Of a stretch of DNA of 64,000 nucleotides, positions 56,568 through 64,000 are shown piece by piece. Source of the DNA: Limimaricola cinnabarinus (lineage in GTDB: Bacteria > Pseudomonadota > Alphaproteobacteria > Rhodobacterales > Rhodobacteraceae); assembly GCF_002723615.1 (NCBI RefSeq), contig NZ_KZ304963.1:1-64000 (forward strand), read 5' to 3'. The notes beneath the pieces are model-generated. The model was not told where the DNA came from and made no database searches. It saw only the letters and a program-made list of their open reading frames with translations. Each line of letters begins with the position of its first letter. Within the stretch, counting starts at the first letter, position 1. The translations under genes and the position numbers were made by a program.

Positions 56568-56960
56568 TCAGACGCGGCGGCGCTTCGGCGGGCGGCAGCC
56601 GTTATGGGCGATCGGCGTCACGTCGCGGATCGACGTGATGTTGAAGCCGACGGCAGCCAGGGCGCGCAGCGCGCTCTCGCGGCCCGAACCGGGGCCCTGC
56701 ACTTCGACTTCCAGCGTCTTGACGCCGTGGTCCTGCGCCTTCTTGCCGGCGTCTTCGGCGGCGAGCTGGGCGGCGTAGGGGGTCGACTTGCGCGAGCCCT
56801 TGAAGCCCATGGTGCCGGCGGACGACCAGGAGATCGCGTTGCCCTGCACGTCCGAGATCAGGATCTTGGTGTTGTTGAACGAGGAGTTCACATGCGCCAC
56901 GCCTGCGGCGATGTTCTTGGAGACCTTCTTCTTGCCTCCGCGACGGGTATCACGTGCCAT
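56568..56960 (-). CDS. rpsK: 30S ribosomal protein S11
   Basis: 130 residues. Typical S11: [40 protein letters not shown] and C-terminal [14 protein letters not shown]. It forms part of the 30S platform. It starts 12 bases after rpsM. Confidence 0.98.
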   Translation of the reverse strand: MARDTRRGGKKKVSKNIAAGVAHVNSSFNNTKILISDVQGNAISWSSAGTMGFKGSRKSTPYAAQLAAEDAGKKAQDHGVKTLEVEVQGPGSGRESALRALAAVGFNITSIRDVTPIAHNGCRPPKRRRV

Positions 56961-56972
56961 TGATGCGTCCCC

Positions 56973-57341
56973 TTATTTCTTCTTGCCGGCAATGGCCTTC
57001 GCGGGGCCTTTGCGGGTGCGAGCATTGGTGTGGGTACGCTGGCCGCGGACCGGCAGGTTGCGACGGTGGCGCAGGCCACGGTAGCAGCCGAGGTCCATCA
57101 GGCGCTTGATGTTCATCGTGGTCTCGCGACGCAGGTCGCCTTCCACGGTGAGGTTGGCGTCGATGTGCTCGCGGATCGCCAGCACTTCGGCATCCGACAG
57201 GTCGTTGACCCGGCGGGTGACGTCGATGCCGACGGCTTCGCAGATCTGGCGGGCGGTGGTGTCACCGATACCGGTGATGTAGGTGAGGGCGATCGGAACC
57301 CGCTTCGCGGTCGGGATGTTCACGCCGGCAATACGTGCCAC
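56973..57341 (-). CDS. rpsM: 30S ribosomal protein S13
   Basis: 122 residues, beginning [20 protein letters not shown] and containing [20 protein letters not shown]. The start codon at 57341 is GTG, unusual for a ribosomal protein gene but supported by AAAGGA upstream and by the protein's N-terminus. First gene of a unit with its own promoter (57496-57524) and a structured leader of about 150 bases. Contacts the A-site finger of 23S rRNA. Confidence 0.97.
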   Translation of the reverse strand: MARIAGVNIPTAKRVPIALTYITGIGDTTARQICEAVGIDVTRRVNDLSDAEVLAIREHIDANLTVEGDLRRETTMNIKRLMDLGCYRGLRHRRNLPVRGQRTHTNARTRKGPAKAIAGKKK

Positions 57342-57361
57342 GTTTAGCGTCCTTTCGTTGC

Positions 57362-57416
57362 GGCTCCGTGATTCCGGAGCCTTTTTTCACAACTGAGGCC
57401 CGGAACGATCCGGGCC
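57362..57416 (-). promoter_or_regulatory. Structured 5' leader of rpsM (two hairpins)
   Basis: The stem at 57397-57403 with 57410-57416 (7 bp, 6-base loop) and that at 57362-57368 with 57375-57381 (7 bp, 6-base loop) lie between the promoter and the rpsM ribosome-binding site. They are separated by an A-rich single strand. The second hairpin read on the plus strand looks like a terminator (six T), but no plus-strand gene ends here. The position is that of the S4-regulated leader in the Escherichia coli alpha operon; S4 is not encoded here. Confidence 0.5.
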
Positions 57417-57495
57417 GCATCCTGCGAGGTGATCCGCGCGAGGCCGGGGGCGACCCGGGGCATTCGCGCGAAATGATTCCCTTTCGGGATGGGGC

Positions 57496-57524
57496 TGTCT
57501 ATGGGCTGCCGGGCAGAGGGTCAA
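57496..57524 (-). promoter_or_regulatory. Promoter upstream of rpsM
   Basis: On the minus strand TTGACC (57519-57524), a 17-base spacer and TAGACA (57496-57501), with the expected start of transcription near 57489. It lies in the 212-base gap between adk and rpsM and would drive rpsM-rpsK-rpoA-rplQ independently of the spc operon. Confidence 0.65.
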
Positions 57525-57553
57525 GCCCCCTGCCCCGGCGGGCCGTCGCCGGC

Positions 57554-58218
57554 TCAGGCGTCCTGGGTCTGCTGGCCCAGAAGCCCCGCGATCTCGGCCG
57601 AAACCTCCTCGATCGCGGCAAGCCCGTTGACGCTCTCAAGCTGGTCCTTGGCGTGGTAGTAGCCGATCAAGGGCGAGGTCTGCTTGTAATAGGCCAGAAG
57701 CCGCGTGCGCAGCGCGTCCTCGTTGTCGTCGGCGCGGCGCGTGATCTCGGTCGAGCCGCAATTGGCGCATTTGCCATCCGCCGGGATCGGGCGGGTCACG
57801 TCGTGATAGACCTCGCCGCAATTGGCGCAGGAGGCCCGCCCGGTGATCCGCGCGACCAGCACCTCGTCATCGACCCGCATCTCGATCACGTGGTCGAGGC
57901 TCTGGCCCAGCTCGTCGAGCAGCGCCGCCAGCGCGTCGGCCTGGGCCAGCGTGCGCGGAAAGCCGTCGAAGATGTAGCCGCCCGAGGCCGCGCCCGAGGT
58001 CAGCTTCTCGCGGATGAGCCCGATGACGATCTCGTCGGTCACCAGCTCGCCGCGGTCCATGACGGCGGCGACGCGCTTGCCCATCTCGGTGCCCGAGGAG
58101 CGCGCCTCGCGCAGCATGTCGCCGGTCGAGAGCTGGACCATGCCGCGCTCCTCGACCAGCCGCTTGGCCTGCGTGCCCTTGCCCGCTCCCGGCGGCCCCA
58201 GAAGAATGATGTTCGTGC

Positions 58219-58222
<4 letters not shown>
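57554..58222 (-). CDS. adk: Adenylate kinase
   Basis: 222 residues. Interconverts ATP plus AMP and two ADP. P-loop [12 protein letters not shown] (8-19), the AMP-binding segment [10 protein letters not shown] and [13 protein letters not shown] (86-98). The long LID domain carries four cysteines, C132, C135, C152 and C155, in CxxC pairs that can bind a structural zinc, a form less common in Gram-negatives than in Bacilli. The start overlaps the secY stop by 4 bases. Confidence 0.97.
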
Positions 58223-59592
<1,370 letters not shown>

Positions 59593-59613
59593 CGGGGCTC
59601 TCTTGTCATGTCA

Positions 59614-59648
59614 GCGCCGCCGGACCGGGGTCTTCCGGTCGGCGGCGC
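59614..59648 (-). other. Intercistronic hairpin rplO-secY
   Basis: A 14-bp stem interrupted by a single bulged G (59614-59628 with 59635-59648), 6-base loop, directly before the secY ribosome-binding region on the minus strand. No T-run. Possibly an mRNA stability or translation-control element. Confidence 0.7.
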
Positions 59649-59698
59649 GGGAACAGTCGGTGACGGGGGCGGGGAGCGCAAGGCCCCCCGGCCACCGA

Positions 59699-60175
59699 TT
59701 ATTCGGCGGCGGCCGCCGGCGCGGTGGTGGTGAGCTTGCCGCCCGCCTTCTCCACCGCCTCGATCGCGCCCTTGGAGGCGCCGGTGACGGCGATGTTGGC
59801 CTTGGCGGTGAACTCGCCCTTCGACAGCACGCGGATGCCGTCGCGCTTGCGGCGGATCAGGCCGGAAGCGACCAGCGCGTCCTCGGTGATGTCCTGGCCC
59901 GCGTCGATCTTGCCGGCGTCGATGAACTTCTGGATCAGGCCCAGGTTGACGACGGCGTATTCCATGCGGTTGGGCTTGTTGAAGCCGCGCTTGGGCAGAC
60001 GCTGGTAGAGCGGCATCTGGCCGCCCTCGTAGCCCTTGATGGCCACGCCCGAGCGGGATTTCTGACCCTTGATGCCGCGGCCGCCCATCTTGCCGGTGCC
60101 GGAGCCCGGACCGCGGCCGACGCGCTTGGCCTTCTTGGCCGCACCCGGGTTGTCGCGCAGTTCGTTGAGTTTCAT
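59699..60175 (-). CDS. rplO: 50S ribosomal protein L15
   Basis: 158 residues. [20 protein letters not shown] then [20 protein letters not shown], the glycine-rich N-terminus of L15. The C-terminal domain has [16 protein letters not shown]. It is separated from rpmD by 278 bases that contain a strong hairpin and a promoter, so it heads the rplO-secY-adk unit. Confidence 0.97.
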   Translation of the reverse strand: MKLNELRDNPGAAKKAKRVGRGPGSGTGKMGGRGIKGQKSRSGVAIKGYEGGQMPLYQRLPKRGFNKPNRMEYAVVNLGLIQKFIDAGKIDAGQDITEDALVASGLIRRKRDGIRVLSKGEFTAKANIAVTGASKGAIEAVEKAGGKLTTTAPAAAAE

Positions 60176-60271
60176 GTCGCTTCTCCTGTGCCGGAACTGC
60201 CCCCCAGCGACGGATGGGGCAAACGCGGCTTGCTGAATTGGATTCGCGGCCCCGAAAGAGGCCACCGGCGG

Positions 60272-60300
60272 CGTATACGCCCGATGGCCCCGCCGTGCAA
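60272..60300 (-). promoter_or_regulatory. Promoter upstream of rplO
   Basis: On the minus strand TTGCAC (60295-60300), a 17-base spacer and TATACG (60272-60277), about 97 bases before the rplO start. It is the best promoter-like sequence in the 278-base gap and falls after the terminator-like hairpin behind rpmD. Confidence 0.6.
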
Positions 60301-60401
60301 GCCGCGCGCCGCGACCCCGCGTCAGCACGGGCGTCAGGACCGGCGCAAAGGGCACGGATGCTGACCGTTTCGCGCGCGAAACACGGCGCAGCGGCACGCG
60401 A

Positions 60402-60433
60402 AAGGGGCGCCGCGGTTGCCCGCGACGCCCCTT
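60402..60433 (-). terminator. Terminator-like hairpin after rpmD
   Basis: A 14-bp stem (60402-60415 with 60420-60433, one G-T pair) capped by a GCAA tetraloop (GNRA type) on the minus strand, followed by TTTCGCG. It is 20 bases after the rpmD stop. The short T-run means partial rather than complete termination is likely. Confidence 0.7.
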
Positions 60434-60453
60434 CCCTTGGCCGAGCCGGTGGC

Positions 60454-60639
60454 TCAGGCCTTTTCTTCGACGATCTGCACCAGGTGCGGGATCGAGTTCA
60501 CCATGCCGCGCACCGAGGGGGTGTCCTCGAGCTCGCGGGTGCGGTGCATCTTGTTCAGGCCCAGGCCCTTCAGCGTGGCACGCTGCGAGGCGGGGCGACG
60601 GATCGGCGAGCCGATCTGCTTGACGACGATGGTTGCCAT
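60454..60639 (-). CDS. rpmD: 50S ribosomal protein L30
   Basis: 61 residues: [20 protein letters not shown] then [20 protein letters not shown], typical L30. It starts 11 bases after rpsE and is followed by a strong hairpin. Confidence 0.97.
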   Translation of the reverse strand: MATIVVKQIGSPIRRPASQRATLKGLGLNKMHRTRELEDTPSVRGMVNSIPHLVQIVEEKA

Positions 60640-60650
60640 GTCCGCTCTCC

Positions 60651-61208
60651 TCAGGCTTCGGCGACTTCGGCGCTGGCCTCTTCGGGCTTGCGCAGAATGT
60701 CGGCGACCTTCTTGCCGCGACGCTGGGCGACCGCACGCGGCGACTGCTCGGCGCGCAGGCCGTCCAGCGTGGCGCGGATCATGTTGTAGGGGTTCTGCGA
60801 ACCGAGCGACTTCGAGACGACGTCCTGAAGGCCCAGCATCTCGAACACCGCACGCATCGGGCCGCCGGCGATGATGCCGGTACCGGCGGGCGCCGAGCGC
60901 ATGACGACACGGCCGGCGCCGTGGCGGCCTTCCATGTCGTGATGCAGGGTCCGACCCTCGCGCAGCGGCACGCGGATCAGGTTGCGGCGCGCCTGCTCGG
61001 TGGCCTTGCGGATGGCCTCGGGGACCTCCTTGGCCTTGCCCTTGCCAAAGCCGACACGGCCCTTCTGGTCGCCCACGACGACGAGCGCCGCGAAGCCGAA
61101 GCGCTTGCCGCCCTTGACCGTCTTGGACACCCGGTTGATCGCCACGAGACGATCGGCGAATTCCGGGTTCTCGTCGCGGTCGCGGCGACGGTTGTCACGT
61201 TCTGCCAT
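60651..61208 (-). CDS. rpsE: 30S ribosomal protein S5
   Basis: 185 residues. The double-stranded RNA-binding-like N-domain has [20 protein letters not shown] and [20 protein letters not shown]. The C-domain has [20 protein letters not shown] and [16 protein letters not shown]. The spectinomycin-resistance loop region is present and unremarkable. The C-terminal tail is Glu/Ala-rich. Confidence 0.98.
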   Translation of the reverse strand: MAERDNRRRDRDENPEFADRLVAINRVSKTVKGGKRFGFAALVVVGDQKGRVGFGKGKAKEVPEAIRKATEQARRNLIRVPLREGRTLHHDMEGRHGAGRVVMRSAPAGTGIIAGGPMRAVFEMLGLQDVVSKSLGSQNPYNMIRATLDGLRAEQSPRAVAQRRGKKVADILRKPEEASAEVAEA

Positions 61209-61219
61209 GTTACGTCTCC

Positions 61220-61579
61220 TCAGATCTTCAGGCCGGCGTCACGCGCCGCGTCAGCGAGCGCCTTGACCTTGCCGTGGAACAGGAAGCCGCCGCGGTCGAA
61301 ATAGGCTTCGGACACGCCGGCCTTCTTCGCACGCTCCGCGATCGCCGCACCGACCTTGGCGGCCGCCTCGACGTTGTTCTTCCCGACGATGCCCAGATCC
61401 TTCTCGAGCGAGGAGGCCGAGGCGAGAGTGACGCCGTTCACGTCGTCGATCAGCTGCACGCTGATGTTCTTGTTGCTGCGGTGCACGGAGAGACGCGGAC
61501 GATCCGCGTTCACCTTGCGCAGCTTGCTCCGGACGCGCTGACGGCGCTTCAGGAACAGATCCCGTTTGCTGTTTGCCAT
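61220..61579 (-). CDS. rplR: 50S ribosomal protein L18
   Basis: 119 residues: [36 protein letters not shown], and C-terminal [20 protein letters not shown]. It binds 5S rRNA. Gaps to rplF and rpsE are about 11 bases each. Confidence 0.98.
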   Translation of the reverse strand: MANSKRDLFLKRRQRVRSKLRKVNADRPRLSVHRSNKNISVQLIDDVNGVTLASASSLEKDLGIVGKNNVEAAAKVGAAIAERAKKAGVSEAYFDRGGFLFHGKVKALADAARDAGLKI

Positions 61580-61591
61580 TTTTTCGCGTCC

Positions 61592-62125
61592 TTACTTCTT
61601 CTTGCCTTCCTTGCGGAAGATGAACTCGCCTTTGTAGCGGATGCCCTTGCCCTTGTAGGGCTCCGGGGCGCGCCACTCGCGAATGTTCGCCGCAACCTGA
61701 CCCACGAGCTGCTGGTCGATGCCCTCGACAACAATCTCGGTCTGCTTGGGGGCCGTGACGGTCACGCCCTCCGGCACCTCGAAGTTGACGTCGTGGCTGT
61801 AGCCGAGCGCCAGCTTCAGGGTGTTGCCCTGCATCTGCGCGCGGTAGCCGACGCCCTGGATCTCGAGCTCTTTCTTGAAGCCGGTCGAGACCCCGGTGAC
61901 GAGGTTCTGCACCATCGAGCGGGACATGCCCCACTGCTGACGGGCACGCTTGGACAGGCCGCGCGGCGCGATGTTGATCGCGTCGTTCTCGACCGTCAGG
62001 GTGACGTCGTCGGTGGCGGTGAAGCTGCGGGTGCCCTTGGGGCCCTTCACTTCGACCGACTGGCCGGAGACGCTGGCGGTCACGCCGCTGGGCAGGGCGA
62101 CCGGGCGTTTACCAATACGAGACAT
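61592..62125 (-). CDS. rplF: 50S ribosomal protein L6
   Basis: 177 residues beginning [19 protein letters not shown], with [20 protein letters not shown] and C-terminal [20 protein letters not shown], diagnostic for L6. The start at 62125 is set by this N-terminus. A longer open frame would extend into rpsH. Confidence 0.98.
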   Translation of the reverse strand: MSRIGKRPVALPSGVTASVSGQSVEVKGPKGTRSFTATDDVTLTVENDAINIAPRGLSKRARQQWGMSRSMVQNLVTGVSTGFKKELEIQGVGYRAQMQGNTLKLALGYSHDVNFEVPEGVTVTAPKQTEIVVEGIDQQLVGQVAANIREWRAPEPYKGKGIRYKGEFIFRKEGKKK

Positions 62126-62138
62126 TACCGGACCCTCC

Positions 62139-62531
62139 TTAGAATACGGTGCAAAGCACTTCGCCGCCGACATTGGCTGCGCGTGCGTTTGCATCCGACA
62201 TCACGCCGCGGGGCGTGGAGACGATCGAGACGCCGAGACCCTGGCGCGGAGCCGGCAGGTCGGAGACGCTCATGTAGACGCGGCGGCCGGGCTTGGAGAC
62301 CCGCTTGAGCTCACGGATCACCGGGGCGCCTTCGTAGTAGCGCAGGCTGATCTCGAGAGCGGGGTGCCCGTCCTTGCCGGTGGTCGACTCGTAGCCACGG
62401 ATGTAGCCTTCGTCGGCGAGGACATCGAGCACCCAGCCGCGCAGCTTGGAGGCGGGGGTGATGACGGTGGACTTGTGACGCATCTGCGCGTTGCGGATGC
62501 GGGTCAGCATATCACCGATGGGATCGTTCAT
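62139..62531 (-). CDS. rpsH: 30S ribosomal protein S8
   Basis: 130 residues: [20 protein letters not shown] at the N-terminus and [20 protein letters not shown] near the C-terminus, typical S8. It binds the central domain of 16S rRNA and in many bacteria represses the spc operon. Confidence 0.98.
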   Translation of the reverse strand: MNDPIGDMLTRIRNAQMRHKSTVITPASKLRGWVLDVLADEGYIRGYESTTGKDGHPALEISLRYYEGAPVIRELKRVSKPGRRVYMSVSDLPAPRQGLGVSIVSTPRGVMSDANARAANVGGEVLCTVF

Positions 62532-62544
62532 CTGTGGACCCTCC

Positions 62545-62850
62545 TTACCAGCTCGACTTGACCATGCCGGGGATTTCCCCGTTCGAGCCGAGCTCGCGCA
62601 GCATGATCCGGCTGAGTTTCAGCTTGCGGTAATAGGCGTGCGGACGCCCCGTCAGCTGGCAGCGGTTGTGAAGACGGGTGGGCGAGCTGTTGCGCGGCAG
62701 TTGCGCGAGCTTCAGGTTCGCCTTGAAGCGCTCTTCCACGGGCTTGTCTTTGTCGTTCGCGATCGCCTTGAGCTCGGCGCGCTTGGCGGCATACTGAGCC
62801 ACCAGACGCTCGCGCTTCTTCTCGCGTTCGATCATGGATTTCTTGGCCAT
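62545..62850 (-). CDS. rpsN: 30S ribosomal protein S14
   Basis: 101 residues, the longer zinc-free form: a single Cys in [20 protein letters not shown] and C-terminal [17 protein letters not shown]-terminus [20 protein letters not shown]. Confidence 0.98.
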   Translation of the reverse strand: MAKKSMIEREKKRERLVAQYAAKRAELKAIANDKDKPVEERFKANLKLAQLPRNSSPTRLHNRCQLTGRPHAYYRKLKLSRIMLRELGSNGEIPGMVKSSW

Positions 62851-62872
62851 ATCTCTCTTTTCCTCCCGCGGA

Positions 62873-63436
62873 TCAGCTGTTGAACGGCATGTTGAAATGC
62901 TTCAACAGCGCCTTCGCTTCCGCGTCGGTCTTCGCGGTGGTGCAGATGACGATGTCCATGCCCCAGACCTCGTCGACCTTGTCGAAGTTGATCTCCGGGA
63001 ACACGATGTGCTCCTTGAGGCCCATGGCGTAGTTGCCGCGGCCGTCGAAGCTCTTGCCCGACACGCCGCGGAAGTCGCGGATGCGCGGCATGGCCACGGT
63101 GATCAGGCGGTCGAGGAATTCGTACATCCGGTCGCCACGCAGGGTCACCTTCGCACCGAGCGGCATGTCCTCGCGGACGCGGAAGCCGGCGATCGACTTC
63201 TTGGCCTTGGTGACGACGGCGCGCTGACCGGCGATGGTCGAAAGATCGTCCTGGGCGGACTTGGCTTTCTTGCTGTCGCGGACGGCCTCGGCCCCGGCGC
63301 CGATGTTCAGGACGATCTTGTCCAGGCGCGGGATCTGCATGTCGTTCTTGTAGCCGAACTCTTCCTTGAGCTTGGCCTTGATCTCGTCGGCGAAGGTCGC
63401 CTTGAGACGCGGGGTGTAGTTCGCGGTGTCGAGCAT
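62873..63436 (-). CDS. rplE: 50S ribosomal protein L5
   Basis: 187 residues. [37 protein letters not shown], and [20 protein letters not shown] identify L5, which binds 5S rRNA and P-site tRNA. Its ATG shares one base with the rplX stop (TGATG), so the two are translationally coupled. Confidence 0.98.
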   Translation of the reverse strand: MLDTANYTPRLKATFADEIKAKLKEEFGYKNDMQIPRLDKIVLNIGAGAEAVRDSKKAKSAQDDLSTIAGQRAVVTKAKKSIAGFRVREDMPLGAKVTLRGDRMYEFLDRLITVAMPRIRDFRGVSGKSFDGRGNYAMGLKEHIVFPEINFDKVDEVWGMDIVICTTAKTDAEAKALLKHFNMPFNS

Positions 63437-63741
63437 CAGATCACGTCCCCGGTTGTCTTGGCGAAGCGGACCTTCTTGCCGTCTTCCTCGCGGAAGCCGA
63501 CGCGGGCCGGTTTGCCGTTGGCATCGACGATGGCCAGGTTCGACAGCTGGATCGGCATCGCCTTGGGCTGGCGGCCGCCCTGGTCGGTCTGGCTTTGCTT
63601 GACGTGGCGGATCGCGACGTTGATGCCCTCGACCACGGCCTTGCCGGCCTTGGGATCGACGGACTGGATCTCGCCGGTCTTGCCCTTGTCCTTGCCGGTC
63701 AGGACGACGACCTTGTCACCTTTGCGGAGTTTCGCAGCCAT
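63436..63741 (-). CDS. rplX: 50S ribosomal protein L24
   Basis: 101 residues. KOW-type N-terminus [20 protein letters not shown] followed by [19 protein letters not shown]. An assembly-initiating protein of the large subunit. Its ATG shares one base with the rplN stop (TAATG). Confidence 0.98.
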   Translation of the reverse strand: MAAKLRKGDKVVVLTGKDKGKTGEIQSVDPKAGKAVVEGINVAIRHVKQSQTDQGGRQPKAMPIQLSNLAIVDANGKPARVGFREEDGKKVRFAKTTGDVI

Positions 63742-64000
63742 TACAGCACCTCCGGCGCGAGCGAGATGATCTTCATGAAGTTCTTCGCGCGCAGCTCGCG
63801 AACCACCGGCCCGAAGATACGGGTGCCGACCGGCTCGTTGTTGTTGTTGAGAATGACGGCCGCGTTGCGGTCGAAGCGGATCGAGGTGCCGTCTTCGCGG
63901 CGAACTTCCTTGGCGGTGCGCACGACGACGGCCTTGCGGACGTCACCTTTCTTCACGCGGCCACGGGGGATCGCTTCCTTGACGGACACCACGATGATGT
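63741..64000 (-). CDS. rplN: 50S ribosomal protein L14 (5' end beyond the window)
   Basis: Partial: the last 86 codons are present and the start lies beyond base 64000. The visible part contains [40 protein letters not shown] and the terminal [14 protein letters not shown], typical L14. The gene continues the standard order rplN-rplX-rplE. Confidence 0.97.
   Translation of the reverse strand, partial: IIVVSVKEAIPRGRVKKGDVRKAVVVRTAKEVRREDGTSIRFDRNAAVILNNNNEPVGTRIFGPVVRELRAKNFMKIISLAPEVL

Noticed and set aside
57362-57387. Plus-strand intrinsic terminator with six T near rpsM
   Set aside because: No plus-strand gene ends upstream of it, so it is listed as part of the minus-strand rpsM leader.

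Overview
The window is a high-GC chromosomal segment of an alphaproteobacterium, most probably a member of the Rhodobacterales (Rhodobacter/Roseobacter group). The pointers are a glpD-STPQUV-K type glycerol ABC operon, a complete aapJQMP/bztABCD amino-acid transporter, an ATP12-family chaperone, the rpmH-rnpA-yidD...yidC block away from any dnaA gene, and the alphaproteobacterial ribosomal-protein gene order. No phage, insertion sequence, integrase or CRISPR array is visible.

Layout. 0.3-11.7 kb: glycerol regulon on the minus strand (glpD, two ABC ATPases, two permeases, a small membrane protein, the binding protein, glpK, an iron-type alcohol dehydrogenase) with divergent glpR. 11.8-14.7 kb: a membrane protein, a LysR regulator, an orphan MbcA/ParS-like antitoxin domain protein and a TRIC-type channel. 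14.8-18.9 kb: AGCS amino-acid symporter, Na/Ca antiporter and a coiled-coil membrane protein. 19-25.2 kb: a carbohydrate island with a sulfotransferase, a fused sucrose-phosphate synthase/phosphatase-like enzyme and three other glycosyltransferases. 25.4-30.6 kb: stress-type hypotheticals, tRNA-Arg(ACG), an orphan histidine kinase and a flavin oxidoreductase coupled to a TVP38-type membrane protein. 30.7-38.9 kb: rpmH, rnpA, yidD, sodC, ttcA, an EAL protein, yidC, engB, argB, sixA. 39-43.8 kb: aapJQMP. 44-46.8 kb: crcB-rluC-gph-atp12, every junction overlapping by 4 bases. 47-52.6 kb: a four-gene phosphorelay whose last protein is a receiver domain fused to a ten-helix EamA transporter. 52.7-54.8 kb: rarA and a LuxR-type regulator. 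54.9-64 kb: the spc/alpha ribosomal operons, from rplQ back to a truncated rplN.

How the genes work together. The glp operon imports glycerol, phosphorylates it with GlpK and oxidises it with GlpD, presumably under GlpR. Its two ATPases carry complementary losses, so they are predicted to form one working and one degenerate ATP site. The aap system imports amino acids; its permease AapQ carries an extracytoplasmic insertion that resembles part of its own binding protein AapJ. The 47-52.6 kb locus reads as a closed circuit: periplasmic solute sensor, hybrid kinase, Hpt protein, and a receiver that is physically part of a transporter. This is the best candidate for an undescribed system. The ribosomal block looks split into separate transcription units by strong sigma70-like promoters before rplO and before rpsM, with large hairpins in its wider gaps.
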